Below, in pieces: positions 50,267-58,319 of a DNA stretch of 64,000 bases; the stretch's first letter is position 1; every line of letters starts with the position of its first letter. The position numbers were made by a program, and so were the translations under genes. The notes under the pieces were generated by a model that saw nothing but the letters and a program-made list of their open reading frames with translations, was not told where the DNA came from and did not search any database. The stretch covers positions 21,862 through 85,861 of the forward strand of contig DASSTS010000035.1 of the NCBI GenBank assembly GCA_035707805.1, written 5' to 3'. The DNA is from Castellaniella sp035707805 (lineage in GTDB: Bacteria > Pseudomonadota > Gammaproteobacteria > Burkholderiales > Burkholderiaceae_B).

Positions 50267-50303
50267 GGCGCGCCTGAGGCGCCCAGGGCGCCGCCGTCCG
50301 CCG

Positions 50304-50933
50304 CTAGCGCGGATTGCGGCTGCGCCGGGCGCCCGCCCGCAGCGACAGCGCGCTGCCGCTGCGGCGCGGAATCCCGTGCGCGGTCTCGCCGGAACGTCCG
50401 GCGCCCGCGCTGCCGCGGCGGACGGTCGGGCGGCCGGCCGATTCCGACCGGCGGTTTTCCCGGGATCCCGGGAATCCGGCAAAGCCCGTTTGGCGGGCTT
50501 CCTCGGTGCCGCGCCGTGATGCCGGCTCGGCCGGCTTGCGGCCGGCGGGCTTGGCCGCCCCGGGATTCGCGGCCTGTTTCTTCGGCACGTAGGGATCGGA
50601 TTTCTTGCGCACCGCGCGGGTGGCGTTTTCGGCCGCCGCGGCGGCTTGTTGCGCAAGCACGTCCGGCCGGTAGATAATCAGCGTCTTGCCCAGATGGTGC
50701 ACCGCAGCGCACGACAGCGCCTCGCAGATGGTGTCCAGCATGGTTTCGCGCTCGGCGCGCTCCGCGCCGGCGACACGGACCTTGATGAGTTCGTGGGCCG
50801 CCAGGCTGCGGTCGATTTCGCCCAGCACGGCGTCCGTCAGGCCCCGGTCGCCGATCAGGACGACAGGGTGCAGCGGGTGGGCAGCGGCACGCAGATCGCG
50901 GCGCTGCTGAGAGCTTAGTTCGAGTTTCGGCAT
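50304..50933 (-). CDS. yhbY: YhbY-type CRM-domain RNA-binding protein with long basic tail
   Basis: 209 aa. The first 95 residues are the YhbY/CRS1 RNA-binding domain (LELSSQQRRDLRAAAHPLHPV, GDRG loop, LIKVRVAGAERAER, YRP end), associated with pre-50S ribosomal particles. The remaining roughly 110 residues are low-complexity, rich in Arg, Gly, Ser and Ala, and more than double the size of E. coli YhbY. Its start codon is only 17 bp from that of the divergent rlmE. Confidence 0.88.
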   Translation of the reverse strand: MPKLELSSQQRRDLRAAAHPLHPVVLIGDRGLTDAVLGEIDRSLAAHELIKVRVAGAERAERETMLDTICEALSCAAVHHLGKTLIIYRPDVLAQQAAAAAENATRAVRKKSDPYVPKKQAANPGAAKPAGRKPAEPASRRGTEEARQTGFAGFPGSRENRRSESAGRPTVRRGSAGAGRSGETAHGIPRRSGSALSLRAGARRSRNPR

Positions 50934-50950
50934 ACTGGAATTGTACGGGA

Positions 50951-51634
50951 ATGGCCAAGAAAAAATTCTCCAAAGCCTGGGTCCAGCGTCATATTCACGA
51001 CCCTTACGTGAAAATGGCGCAACAGAAGGGCTACCGGGCGCGCGCGGCCTTCAAGCTGATCGAGATCCTGGATGCCGAGAAACTGCTGCGGCGCGGCGAC
51101 GTGGTGGTGGACCTGGGCGCCACGCCGGGCAGCTGGTCGCAGGTCGCGCGCGAGCGCCTGGTCGGCCCGGGAGGCGAGATCCAGGGCCGCATCGTGGCGC
51201 TGGATCTCCTGCCCATGGAGCCCATCGCCGGGGTGGAATTCCTGCAGGGCGACTTTCGCGAGGACGCGGTCCTGGGGCAATTGCAGGAGCGCCTGCGGGG
51301 ACAGGCGGTGGACCTTGTGATTTCCGATATGGCCCCCAACTTGTCCGGTGTGGCCTCGGCGGATTCGGCCCGGATCGCCCATGTGTGCGAGCTGGCCCTG
51401 GAATTCGCCCGCGGCCATCTGAAGCCCGACGGCGCCTTGGTCGTCAAGGCCTTTCACGGCAGCGGGTTTTCCCAGATCGTCCAGATGTTCAAGCAGCACT
51501 TCGAGCGCGTCATCGAACGCAAGCCCAAGGCATCCCGGGACGAGTCGGCCGAGACCTTCCTGGTCGGACGGCGGCTGAAGGCCCCGCGCGACGCGGCGGG
51601 CCCGGGAACCCCCGATGCCGAGTCGGCCCGCTAG
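50951..51634 (+). CDS. rlmE: 23S rRNA (uridine-2552-2'-O)-methyltransferase
   Basis: 227 aa. SAM-binding VVDLGATPGSWSQVA and the Lys-Asp-Lys-Glu tetrad segments (ARAAFKL, VISDMAPNLSG, VVKAFHG, DESAETFLV) identify RlmE/FtsJ, a heat-shock methyltransferase for late 50S assembly. Followed by ftsH as in most proteobacteria. The promoter must lie within or across the start of yhbY, since the gap is 17 bp. Confidence 0.95.
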   Translation: MAKKKFSKAWVQRHIHDPYVKMAQQKGYRARAAFKLIEILDAEKLLRRGDVVVDLGATPGSWSQVARERLVGPGGEIQGRIVALDLLPMEPIAGVEFLQGDFREDAVLGQLQERLRGQAVDLVISDMAPNLSGVASADSARIAHVCELALEFARGHLKPDGALVVKAFHGSGFSQIVQMFKQHFERVIERKPKASRDESAETFLVGRRLKAPRDAAGPGTPDAESAR

Positions 51635-51746
51635 GGGCGGCATGTGGATTCAGGTAGAATGAATCATTGACGAATTTGTCAGCTTGTTGTAATCGCACAT
51701 CGGGGCGGACCACGGGCGGACAGCAGCAAAACCCAGGAGATTCGCT

Positions 51747-53651
51747 TTGAACAATTCGTTTTCCAAGATCGCGGTCTGGCTGGTGATCGCGCTCGTGCTC
51801 TTTACGGTGTTCAAGCAGTTCGACGGACGCCCGGCCACGAGCGGCGACACGGTCACCTACACGCAATTCATGAACGATGCGCGGGCCGGCCGGATCAACA
51901 AGGTCGACATCCAGGGCGACACGATCTACGTGACGCCCGAATCCGGCCGTTCCTACAGCCTGACCTCGCCCGGCGACCTGTGGATGGTGCCCGAGCTGGT
52001 CAAGGACGGCGTGCAGGTGTCGGGCAAGGCCCGCGAGGAACCCTCCTTCCTGACCAGCCTTTTCATCTCCTGGTTCCCGATGCTGCTGCTGATCGGGGTG
52101 TGGATCTTCTTCATGCGCCAGATGCAGGGCGGCGGCAAGGGCGGGGCGTTCAGCTTCGGCAAATCCCGCGCGCGCATGATGGACGAGAACAGCAACAACA
52201 TCACCTTCGCCGACGTCGCCGGCTGCGACGAGGCCAAGGAAGACGTCCAGGAACTCGTCGATTTCCTGCGCGATCCCACGAAATTCCAGCGCCTGGGCGG
52301 CCGCATCCCCCGCGGCGTGCTGATGGTCGGTCCTCCGGGCACCGGCAAGACGCTGCTGGCCAAGGCCATCGCCGGCGAGGCCAAGGTCCCGTTCTTCAGC
52401 ATCTCCGGCTCCGACTTCGTCGAGATGTTCGTGGGCGTGGGCGCGGCCCGCGTGCGCGACATGTTCGAAAACGCCAAAAAGCAATCGCCCTGCATCATCT
52501 TCATCGATGAAATCGACGCGGTGGGCCGCCAGCGCGGCGCCGGCCTGGGCGGCGGCAACGATGAACGCGAACAGACCCTGAACCAGCTGCTGGTCGAGAT
52601 GGACGGCTTCGAGACCGGGCAGGGCGTGCTGGTGATCGCCGCCACCAACCGGCCCGACGTGCTCGACCCCGCGCTGTTGCGCCCGGGCCGCTTCGACCGC
52701 CAGGTGGTCGTCTCGCTGCCCGACATCCGCGGCCGCGAGCAGATCCTCAAGGTCCACATGCGCAAGGTCCCCATCGCGCAGGACGTGGACGCCAACGTGC
52801 TGGCGCGCGGCACCCCGGGCTTCTCGGGCGCCGACCTGGCCAACCTCATCAACGAGGCCGCCCTGTTCGCCGCGCGGCGCAACGGCCGCACGGTCGACAT
52901 GCAGGACCTGGAAAAGGCCAAGGACAAGATCATCATGGGCGCGGAACGCCGCTCCATGATCATGCCCGAGGAAGAACGCCGCAACACGGCCTACCACGAG
53001 TCCGGCCACGCGCTGGTTGCCCGCATGCTGCCCAAGACCGATCCGGTCCACAAGGTCACCATCATCCCGCGCGGCCGTGCGCTGGGCGTGACCATGCAGC
53101 TGCCGGAAAGCGACCGCTACAGCATGGACAAGGAACGGCTGCTGAACACCATCGCGGTGCTGTTCGGCGGGCGCATCGCCGAAGAGGTCTTCATGAACCA
53201 GATGACCACCGGCGCCTCCAACGACTTCGAGCGCGCCACGGCCATCGCCCGCGACATCGTCACCCGCTACGGCATGACCGATTCCCTGGGCCCCGTGGTG
53301 TACGCCGAGAACGAGGGCGAGGTCTTCCTGGGCCGCAGCGTGACCAAGACCACGCACGTCTCCGAGGCCACGATGCAAAAGGTCGATGCCGAGATCCGCA
53401 GCATCATCGACGAGCAGTACCGCGTCGCCCGCGACCTGATCGAGTCCAACCAGGACAAGATGCACGCCATGGCCAAGGCCCTGCTCGAATGGGAAACCAT
53501 CGATTCCGAGCAGATCGACGACATCATGTCCGGCCGCCCGCCGCGGGCGCCGCGTCCGCCCTCGTCGGGCAGCGACACGCCGCACGTGCCGCCCTCGGCG
53601 GGTCAGGCGGCGGCCAATCCGGACAAAGGTCCCGCCGCCACCCCGGTCTGA
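51747..53651 (+). CDS. ftsH: ATP-dependent zinc metalloprotease FtsH
   Basis: 634 aa membrane-bound AAA+ protease. Two N-terminal transmembrane segments (about residues 6-22 and 104-122) flank a periplasmic domain. Walker A GPPGTGKT at 195-202, FIDEIDA Walker B, SRH with NRPDVLDPALLRPGRFD, and the zinc motif HESGH at 417-421. The C-terminal tail is Pro-rich. TTG 51747 is used as start: AGGAGA precedes it by 6 bp and MNNSFSKIAVWLV is the usual N-terminus. It degrades membrane and regulatory proteins. Confidence 0.97.
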   Translation: MNNSFSKIAVWLVIALVLFTVFKQFDGRPATSGDTVTYTQFMNDARAGRINKVDIQGDTIYVTPESGRSYSLTSPGDLWMVPELVKDGVQVSGKAREEPSFLTSLFISWFPMLLLIGVWIFFMRQMQGGGKGGAFSFGKSRARMMDENSNNITFADVAGCDEAKEDVQELVDFLRDPTKFQRLGGRIPRGVLMVGPPGTGKTLLAKAIAGEAKVPFFSISGSDFVEMFVGVGAARVRDMFENAKKQSPCIIFIDEIDAVGRQRGAGLGGGNDEREQTLNQLLVEMDGFETGQGVLVIAATNRPDVLDPALLRPGRFDRQVVVSLPDIRGREQILKVHMRKVPIAQDVDANVLARGTPGFSGADLANLINEAALFAARRNGRTVDMQDLEKAKDKIIMGAERRSMIMPEEERRNTAYHESGHALVARMLPKTDPVHKVTIIPRGRALGVTMQLPESDRYSMDKERLLNTIAVLFGGRIAEEVFMNQMTTGASNDFERATAIARDIVTRYGMTDSLGPVVYAENEGEVFLGRSVTKTTHVSEATMQKVDAEIRSIIDEQYRVARDLIESNQDKMHAMAKALLEWETIDSEQIDDIMSGRPPRAPRPPSSGSDTPHVPPSAGQAAANPDKGPAATPV

Positions 53652-53667
53652 CCGCATCGTCCCTCCT

Positions 53668-54507
53668 ATGCATGCCTCTCTTCAATGCGGGCGTTTCCGG
53701 CTGGCGCTGGAACGCCCGCTGGTCATGGGGATCGTCAACGTCACGCCCGATTCCTTTTCCGACGGCAACGCCCATTTCCGGGCCGGCGAGGCGGTGGCTC
53801 ACGGCCTGCGCCTCGTCGAGGAAGGCGCCGACCTGCTGGACATCGGGGGGGAATCCACCCGCCCCGGCGCCCAAGCCGTGCCCGCGGACGAGGAACTGCG
53901 CCGCATCCTGCCCGTCATCGCAGGGCTGCTGGACTGCGGCGTGCCCCTGTCCATCGATACCTGCAAGCCCGAGGTCATGCGCGAGGCCCTGCGGGCCGGC
54001 GCCGACATGATCAACGACATCGGGGGCTTCTCGGCGCCCGGCGCGCTGGATGCCGTGCGCGATTCGGACTGCGCCCTGTGCCTGATGCACATGCGCGGCG
54101 AACCGCGCACCATGCAGCAGGATCCGGTCTACGGCGATGTGGTGGCCGAGGTGCGCGGCTATCTGGCCGATGGCGCCCGGCGGCTGCGCGAGGGCGGCGT
54201 CGCCGCCGACCGCATCCTGCTGGATCCGGGGTTTGGCTTTGGCAAGACAGTGGCGCACAATTACGCCTTGCTGCGGCAACTGCCGCAGGCCGTCGGGACG
54301 GATTACCCCAGCCTGGTGGGCCTGTCGCGCAAATCCATGATCGGCGCCATCACCGGCCGTCCCGCGTCCAGCCGCCTGGGCGGCAGCATCGCCGGCGCGC
54401 TGGCGGCGGCGATGCGCGGCGCGCACGTGTTGCGTGTCCATGATGTCGCCGATACCGTGGATGCGCTGCGGGTGTGGTCAGTCATTGAACAAGGAGTCCG
54501 TGCATGA
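53668..54507 (+). CDS. folP: dihydropteroate synthase
   Basis: 279 aa TIM-barrel enzyme joining p-aminobenzoate to the pterin diphosphate in folate synthesis, the sulfonamide target. VMGIVNVTPDSFSDG, DIGGESTRPGA and DPGFGFGKTVAHNYALL are all intact, with the final GLSRKSMIG and RVHDV segments. It overlaps glmM by 4 bp, the standard ftsH-folP-glmM order. Confidence 0.97.
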   Translation: MHASLQCGRFRLALERPLVMGIVNVTPDSFSDGNAHFRAGEAVAHGLRLVEEGADLLDIGGESTRPGAQAVPADEELRRILPVIAGLLDCGVPLSIDTCKPEVMREALRAGADMINDIGGFSAPGALDAVRDSDCALCLMHMRGEPRTMQQDPVYGDVVAEVRGYLADGARRLREGGVAADRILLDPGFGFGKTVAHNYALLRQLPQAVGTDYPSLVGLSRKSMIGAITGRPASSRLGGSIAGALAAAMRGAHVLRVHDVADTVDALRVWSVIEQGVRA

Positions 54508-55844
54508 GTGCACGCAAGTATTTCGGGACGGACGGGGTCCGCGGCGTGGTCGGCGGCGAGCGCATCAATGCGGAATTCGCGCTGCGGCTGGGATATGCCG
54601 CCGGGCGCGTGCTGGCGCGCGGCGCGGTCACCTCGGGGCGCCCCACGGTGGTCATCGGCAAGGACACCCGGATCTCGGGCTACATGCTGGAATCCGCCCT
54701 CGAGGCGGGCCTGTCGGCCGCGGGCATCGACGTGCTGCTGGCCGGCCCGATTCCCACCCCGGCGGTGGCCTACCTGACCCGCGCCTGGCGCCTGATGGCC
54801 GGCATCGTGATCAGCGCCTCCCACAATCCGCATTACGACAACGGCATCAAGTTCTTCTCCTCGTCCGGCGCCAAGCTGCCCGACGAGACCGAGGCCGAGA
54901 TCGAGGCCATGCTCGAGCAGCCCGTCGGCTGCGCCGATTCGGCCGGCCTGGGCCGGGCACGGCGCATCAACGACGCCGCCGGCCGCTACATCGAATTCTG
55001 CAAGAGCACCTTCCCCAACGAACTCGACCTCCAGGGCCTGAAGATCGTGGTGGACGCCGCCCACGGCGCCGCCTACCACATCGCCCCGCACGTCTTTCGC
55101 GAGCTGGGGGCCGAGGTCAGCGCCATCGGCTGCGAGCCCGACGGCTTCAACATCAACGAGAACGTCGGCGCAACGCATCCCGAAACCCTGGCGGCGGCCG
55201 TGGCGGCGCAAAAGGCCGACCTGGGCATCGCCCTGGACGGCGATGCCGACCGCCTGCAGATGGTCGACGGCACCGGGCGCCTCTACAACGGCGACGAGCT
55301 GCTGTACGCCATCGTCCGCGACCGCGCGCGCACGCATCCCATCGAGGGGGTGGCGGGCACGCTCATGACCAATTTCGGCCTGGAGCGCCGCCTGCGCGAG
55401 CTGGGCATCCCCTTCGAGCGGGCGCAGGTGGGCGACCGCTACGTGCTCGAACTGCTGCGCCAGCATGGCTGGCTCTACGGCGGTGAAAGCTCGGGCCACC
55501 TGCTGTGCCTGGACCAGCATACGACCGGCGACGGCATCGTGGCCGCGCTGCAGGTGCTCGCGGCCATGCGCCGCGCCCGGGCGCCGCTGGCCGAGCTGGT
55601 GTCGGACCTCAAGATGTATGCCCAGAAGATGGTCAACGTGCCGCTGGCGCCCGGCCTGGACTGGCAATCCCATGCCGGGTTGCAGGCGGCGTCCGAGGCG
55701 GTGCGCGCCGCCCTGGGCGACCGCGGCCGGGTCCTGATCCGCGCCTCGGGAACCGAGCCCAAGCTGCGCCTGATGGTCGAGGCCGACGACGCGGCGCTGG
55801 CCGAAGAAGGCGTGCGTCAACTGGTTGCCGTCAAACTCGCCTGA
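54504..55844 (+). CDS. glmM: phosphoglucosamine mutase
   Basis: 446 aa. Converts glucosamine-6-phosphate to glucosamine-1-phosphate for UDP-GlcNAc. YFGTDGVRGVVG start, phosphoserine loop GIVISASHNPHYDNGIK, Mg site DGDADRLQMVDG, sugar loop GGESSGHL and phosphate site IRASGTEPKLRLMVE. ATGA-coupled to folP. Confidence 0.97.
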   Translation: MSARKYFGTDGVRGVVGGERINAEFALRLGYAAGRVLARGAVTSGRPTVVIGKDTRISGYMLESALEAGLSAAGIDVLLAGPIPTPAVAYLTRAWRLMAGIVISASHNPHYDNGIKFFSSSGAKLPDETEAEIEAMLEQPVGCADSAGLGRARRINDAAGRYIEFCKSTFPNELDLQGLKIVVDAAHGAAYHIAPHVFRELGAEVSAIGCEPDGFNINENVGATHPETLAAAVAAQKADLGIALDGDADRLQMVDGTGRLYNGDELLYAIVRDRARTHPIEGVAGTLMTNFGLERRLRELGIPFERAQVGDRYVLELLRQHGWLYGGESSGHLLCLDQHTTGDGIVAALQVLAAMRRARAPLAELVSDLKMYAQKMVNVPLAPGLDWQSHAGLQAASEAVRAALGDRGRVLIRASGTEPKLRLMVEADDAALAEEGVRQLVAVKLA

Positions 55845-55852
55845 TCCCGCCA

Positions 55853-55886
55853 CTGTCTCATGGATGACACATCGTTCGGGCACAAT
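55853..55886 (+). promoter_or_regulatory. Pho-box-like site and -10 upstream of olsB
   Basis: CTGTCTC-ATGG-ATGACAC (55853-55870) resembles a degenerate pair of PhoB 7-mers with a 4-bp spacer. Ten bases later is CACAAT (55881-55886), the same layout as the strong site before pstS. The match is weak on its own (about 9 of 14). Confidence 0.4.
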
Positions 55887-55915
55887 CGTCTCCGCCTGAA
55901 CTTTCGGAGATCCGC

Positions 55916-56698
55916 ATGCTGGCCTGCCCCTTGCCCTCAGTGGCGCGAATGCAGCAGATAGACTGGCCTGGGACCGAGGCCGGCGGCCTGTCCCTGAGCA
56001 TTGCCCGCTCTCCTGACGAGCTCGAGGCGCTGCAGCGGCTGCGCTTTCGGGTCTTCACGGAGGACATGGGGGCGCATTTCCCGCACGCCGTGGGCGACCG
56101 CGACGTGGACGAATTCGATCCCTGGTGCGTGCATTTCATGGTGCGGGATCTGCAGAGCCACGGGGTCGTGGGCACCTACCGCCTGCTGACGCCGGAATCC
56201 GCGCTCGCCGCCGGCCGCTATTATTCCGAGTCCGAATTCGACCTGGGCCCGTTGCGCGCGCTGCGGCCGGGACTGGTCGAGGTCGGGCGTTCCTGCATCG
56301 ACTCGGGATTCCGCCACGGGACGGCGATCATGCTGCTGTGGTCGGCGCTGGGGCAGGTCATGATGCGCGGCGGCTACCGCTACATGCTGGGCTGCGCCAG
56401 CGTCAGCCTGCGCGACGGCGGGGCGACGGCCTCCGAGGTGTGGCGCCGCGCACGGGACCTGATGGCCCTGCATCCCGGCGTCCCGCGGATCCGGCCCCTG
56501 CACCCGTATCCCGTCGACCGCCTGGACAGCACGCTGCCGGCCAAGGTGCCGCCGCTCATCAAGGGCTACCTGAAGCTCGGGGCCACGATCTGCGGCGAGC
56601 CGGCGTGGGATCCGGATTTCCATACGGCGGACTTTCCCATCCTGCTGGACCTGGAGTGGCTGGACGCTCGGTATCGCAGGCATTTCGGGATGGCGTAG
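55916..56698 (+). CDS. olsB: ornithine-acyl-ACP N-acyltransferase, OlsB type
   Basis: 260 aa GNAT-fold acyltransferase. Segments RFRVFTEDMGA, DEFDPWCVHFMVRD, VGTYRLLTPESA, SESEFDLGPL and LVEVGRSCID are the family pattern for OlsB, which makes lyso-ornithine lipid from ornithine and 3-hydroxyacyl-ACP. Ornithine lipids replace phospholipids during phosphate starvation, which fits the phosphate genes next to it. The second gene, olsA, is not in the window. Convergent with ppx. Confidence 0.82.
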   Translation: MLACPLPSVARMQQIDWPGTEAGGLSLSIARSPDELEALQRLRFRVFTEDMGAHFPHAVGDRDVDEFDPWCVHFMVRDLQSHGVVGTYRLLTPESALAAGRYYSESEFDLGPLRALRPGLVEVGRSCIDSGFRHGTAIMLLWSALGQVMMRGGYRYMLGCASVSLRDGGATASEVWRRARDLMALHPGVPRIRPLHPYPVDRLDSTLPAKVPPLIKGYLKLGATICGEPAWDPDFHTADFPILLDLEWLDARYRRHFGMA

Positions 56699-56728
56699 CG
56701 GCGGACCGCCCGGCCGCGGCCTTTGGGC

Positions 56729-58252
56729 TCAGGCGGACGCGGCGGAAGGGGCCGGCGCGGGCAGTTCCTCGGTGTCCAGCCCGAAGCCGATCTTGCGCCA
56801 GACCTCGGCCTCCGCCTTCAGCAGGAAGCCGCTGAGCGGATGGGATTCCAGCCAGCCCCCCGGAACCGACAGCGTGATCCGCGTCCCCAGCGTCCGGATC
56901 GAAAAGGGCGGCGCCTCCACGGGTTCCCGCCTGCGCAGCAGCAGGACCGCCAGGCGCAGGCAGCATAGCGCCAGCCATTGCGGGCGGGCGGGTTCGTAGC
57001 GCCGCACCTTGGCCAGGCGGCCCTGGTGGCCCAGCGCCAGGAAGGCCAGCAGCCGCTGGTCGTCATGCGAAAATCCCGGCATGTCGGCGTGTTCGAGGAT
57101 GTAGGCGCCGTGCTTGTGGTAGTCGTCGCGAGCGATGACCAGGCCGATCTCGTGCAGCTGGGCGGTCCAGTCCAGGGACTTGCGCAGCTCGTGGATGTCG
57201 GGCTGGCCGCGGTCCAGGTCCAGCTGGTCGAAGAGCGCCAGGGCGACGTCGCGGACGCGGCCGGCCTGGGTGGTGTCGAGCTGGTAGCGGCTGCTCATTT
57301 CGCGCACCGTCTCGTCGCGCTGGTCGCGGTGCGAATCCCGGCCCAGCAGGTCCTGCAGGACGCCCACGCGCAGGGCGCCGTCGCCGGCGTCCATGCGCTC
57401 GATGCCCAGTTCCTGGAAGGCCGCCATCATGATCGCCAGCCCGCCCGCCAGGACGGGGGCGCGTTCGGCCTTCAGCCCGGCCCAGTCCTGCAGCCGGACC
57501 TCGCCCGCGCGGATCAGGGCGTCGGCCAGGCGCTGCATGCCCGCCAGCGTGATGCCGTGCTCACTCAGGCCGTTCTCGACCAGCACGGCCAGCAGGCCCT
57601 TGGCGGTGCCGGAGGACCCGTAGGCCTGCTGCCAGCCGGTCCGGCGGTAGCTGTGGGTGATCGATTCGATCGTGCCGCGGGCCGCCATGATGGCCCGCTG
57701 CATGCGCGTGCGGGTCACGCGGCCCGTCGAGAAGAACCGGCGCGTCCAGGTGGTGCAGCCCATCTGCAGCGAGGCCAGCTGCATGGGCTGGCGCCCCTGG
57801 CCAATGATGAACTCCGTCGAGCCGCCGCCGATGTCGATGACCAGCCGCCGGTCGGGGGAGGGCGGCAGGTCCTGGATGACGCCCAGGTAGATCAGGCGGG
57901 CTTCCTCCTGGCCGGAAATGACCTCGATGGGGAACCCCAGGGCGCGTTCCGCCTCGGGCAGGATCTCGGCGGCGTTGCGCGCCACGCGGAAGGTGTTGGT
58001 CGCCACGGCGCGCACGTTGGCCGGGGAGAATCCCCGCAGCCGCTCGCCGAAGCGCGTCAGCGCGGCGATGGCCTGCGCCGCCGTCGCTGCGTCGATGCGC
58101 TGGTGCTCGTCCAGGCCGTTGGCCAGGGCCACAAGCTCGCGCAGCTTGTCCTCGGTGTAGAGCTGGACGGTGTCCCCGTGGCGCACGACGCGCCCGATGG
58201 ACAGCCGGAAGGTGTTCGAGCCGAGGTCGATCGAAGCCAGACGGTTGTCCAT
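56729..58252 (-). CDS. ppx: exopolyphosphatase
   Basis: 507 aa Ppx/GppA phosphatase. ASHKA-fold motifs ASIDLGSNTFRLSIG, VIDIGGGSTEFIIG and YGSSGTAKGL, followed by a C-terminal HD-like helical domain (LHEIGLVIARDDYHKHGAYIL). It hydrolyses inorganic polyphosphate; GppA activity on pppGpp cannot be excluded. ATG 58252 (MDNRLASIDLG) preferred to a GTG 21 bp upstream. Divergent from ppk across 67 bp, so synthesis and breakdown of polyphosphate share one control region. Confidence 0.93.
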   Translation of the reverse strand: MDNRLASIDLGSNTFRLSIGRVVRHGDTVQLYTEDKLRELVALANGLDEHQRIDAATAAQAIAALTRFGERLRGFSPANVRAVATNTFRVARNAAEILPEAERALGFPIEVISGQEEARLIYLGVIQDLPPSPDRRLVIDIGGGSTEFIIGQGRQPMQLASLQMGCTTWTRRFFSTGRVTRTRMQRAIMAARGTIESITHSYRRTGWQQAYGSSGTAKGLLAVLVENGLSEHGITLAGMQRLADALIRAGEVRLQDWAGLKAERAPVLAGGLAIMMAAFQELGIERMDAGDGALRVGVLQDLLGRDSHRDQRDETVREMSSRYQLDTTQAGRVRDVALALFDQLDLDRGQPDIHELRKSLDWTAQLHEIGLVIARDDYHKHGAYILEHADMPGFSHDDQRLLAFLALGHQGRLAKVRRYEPARPQWLALCCLRLAVLLLRRREPVEAPPFSIRTLGTRITLSVPGGWLESHPLSGFLLKAEAEVWRKIGFGLDTEELPAPAPSAASA

Positions 58253-58255
58253 GCG

Positions 58256-58289
58256 CTTACCCGAGAATGTCACACTGTGCGATTATAGT
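58256..58289 (+). promoter_or_regulatory. partial Pho-box-like site and -10 upstream of ppk
   Basis: ATGTCAC (58267-58273, 6 of 7 to CTGTCAC) lies exactly 10 bp before TATAGT (58284-58289), a good -10 for ppk. The matching upstream 7-mer CTTACCC is poor. The spacing is the same as at pstS and olsB. Confidence 0.4.
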
Positions 58290-58319
58290 GGCCTGCATAT
58301 GACAGGAATTGGAGTCCCC

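Noticed and set aside
51667..51693. TTGACG/TGTAAT as the ftsH promoter
   Set aside because: The spacer is only 15 bp and no heat-shock-type sequence is evident, so I did not list it as a promoter.
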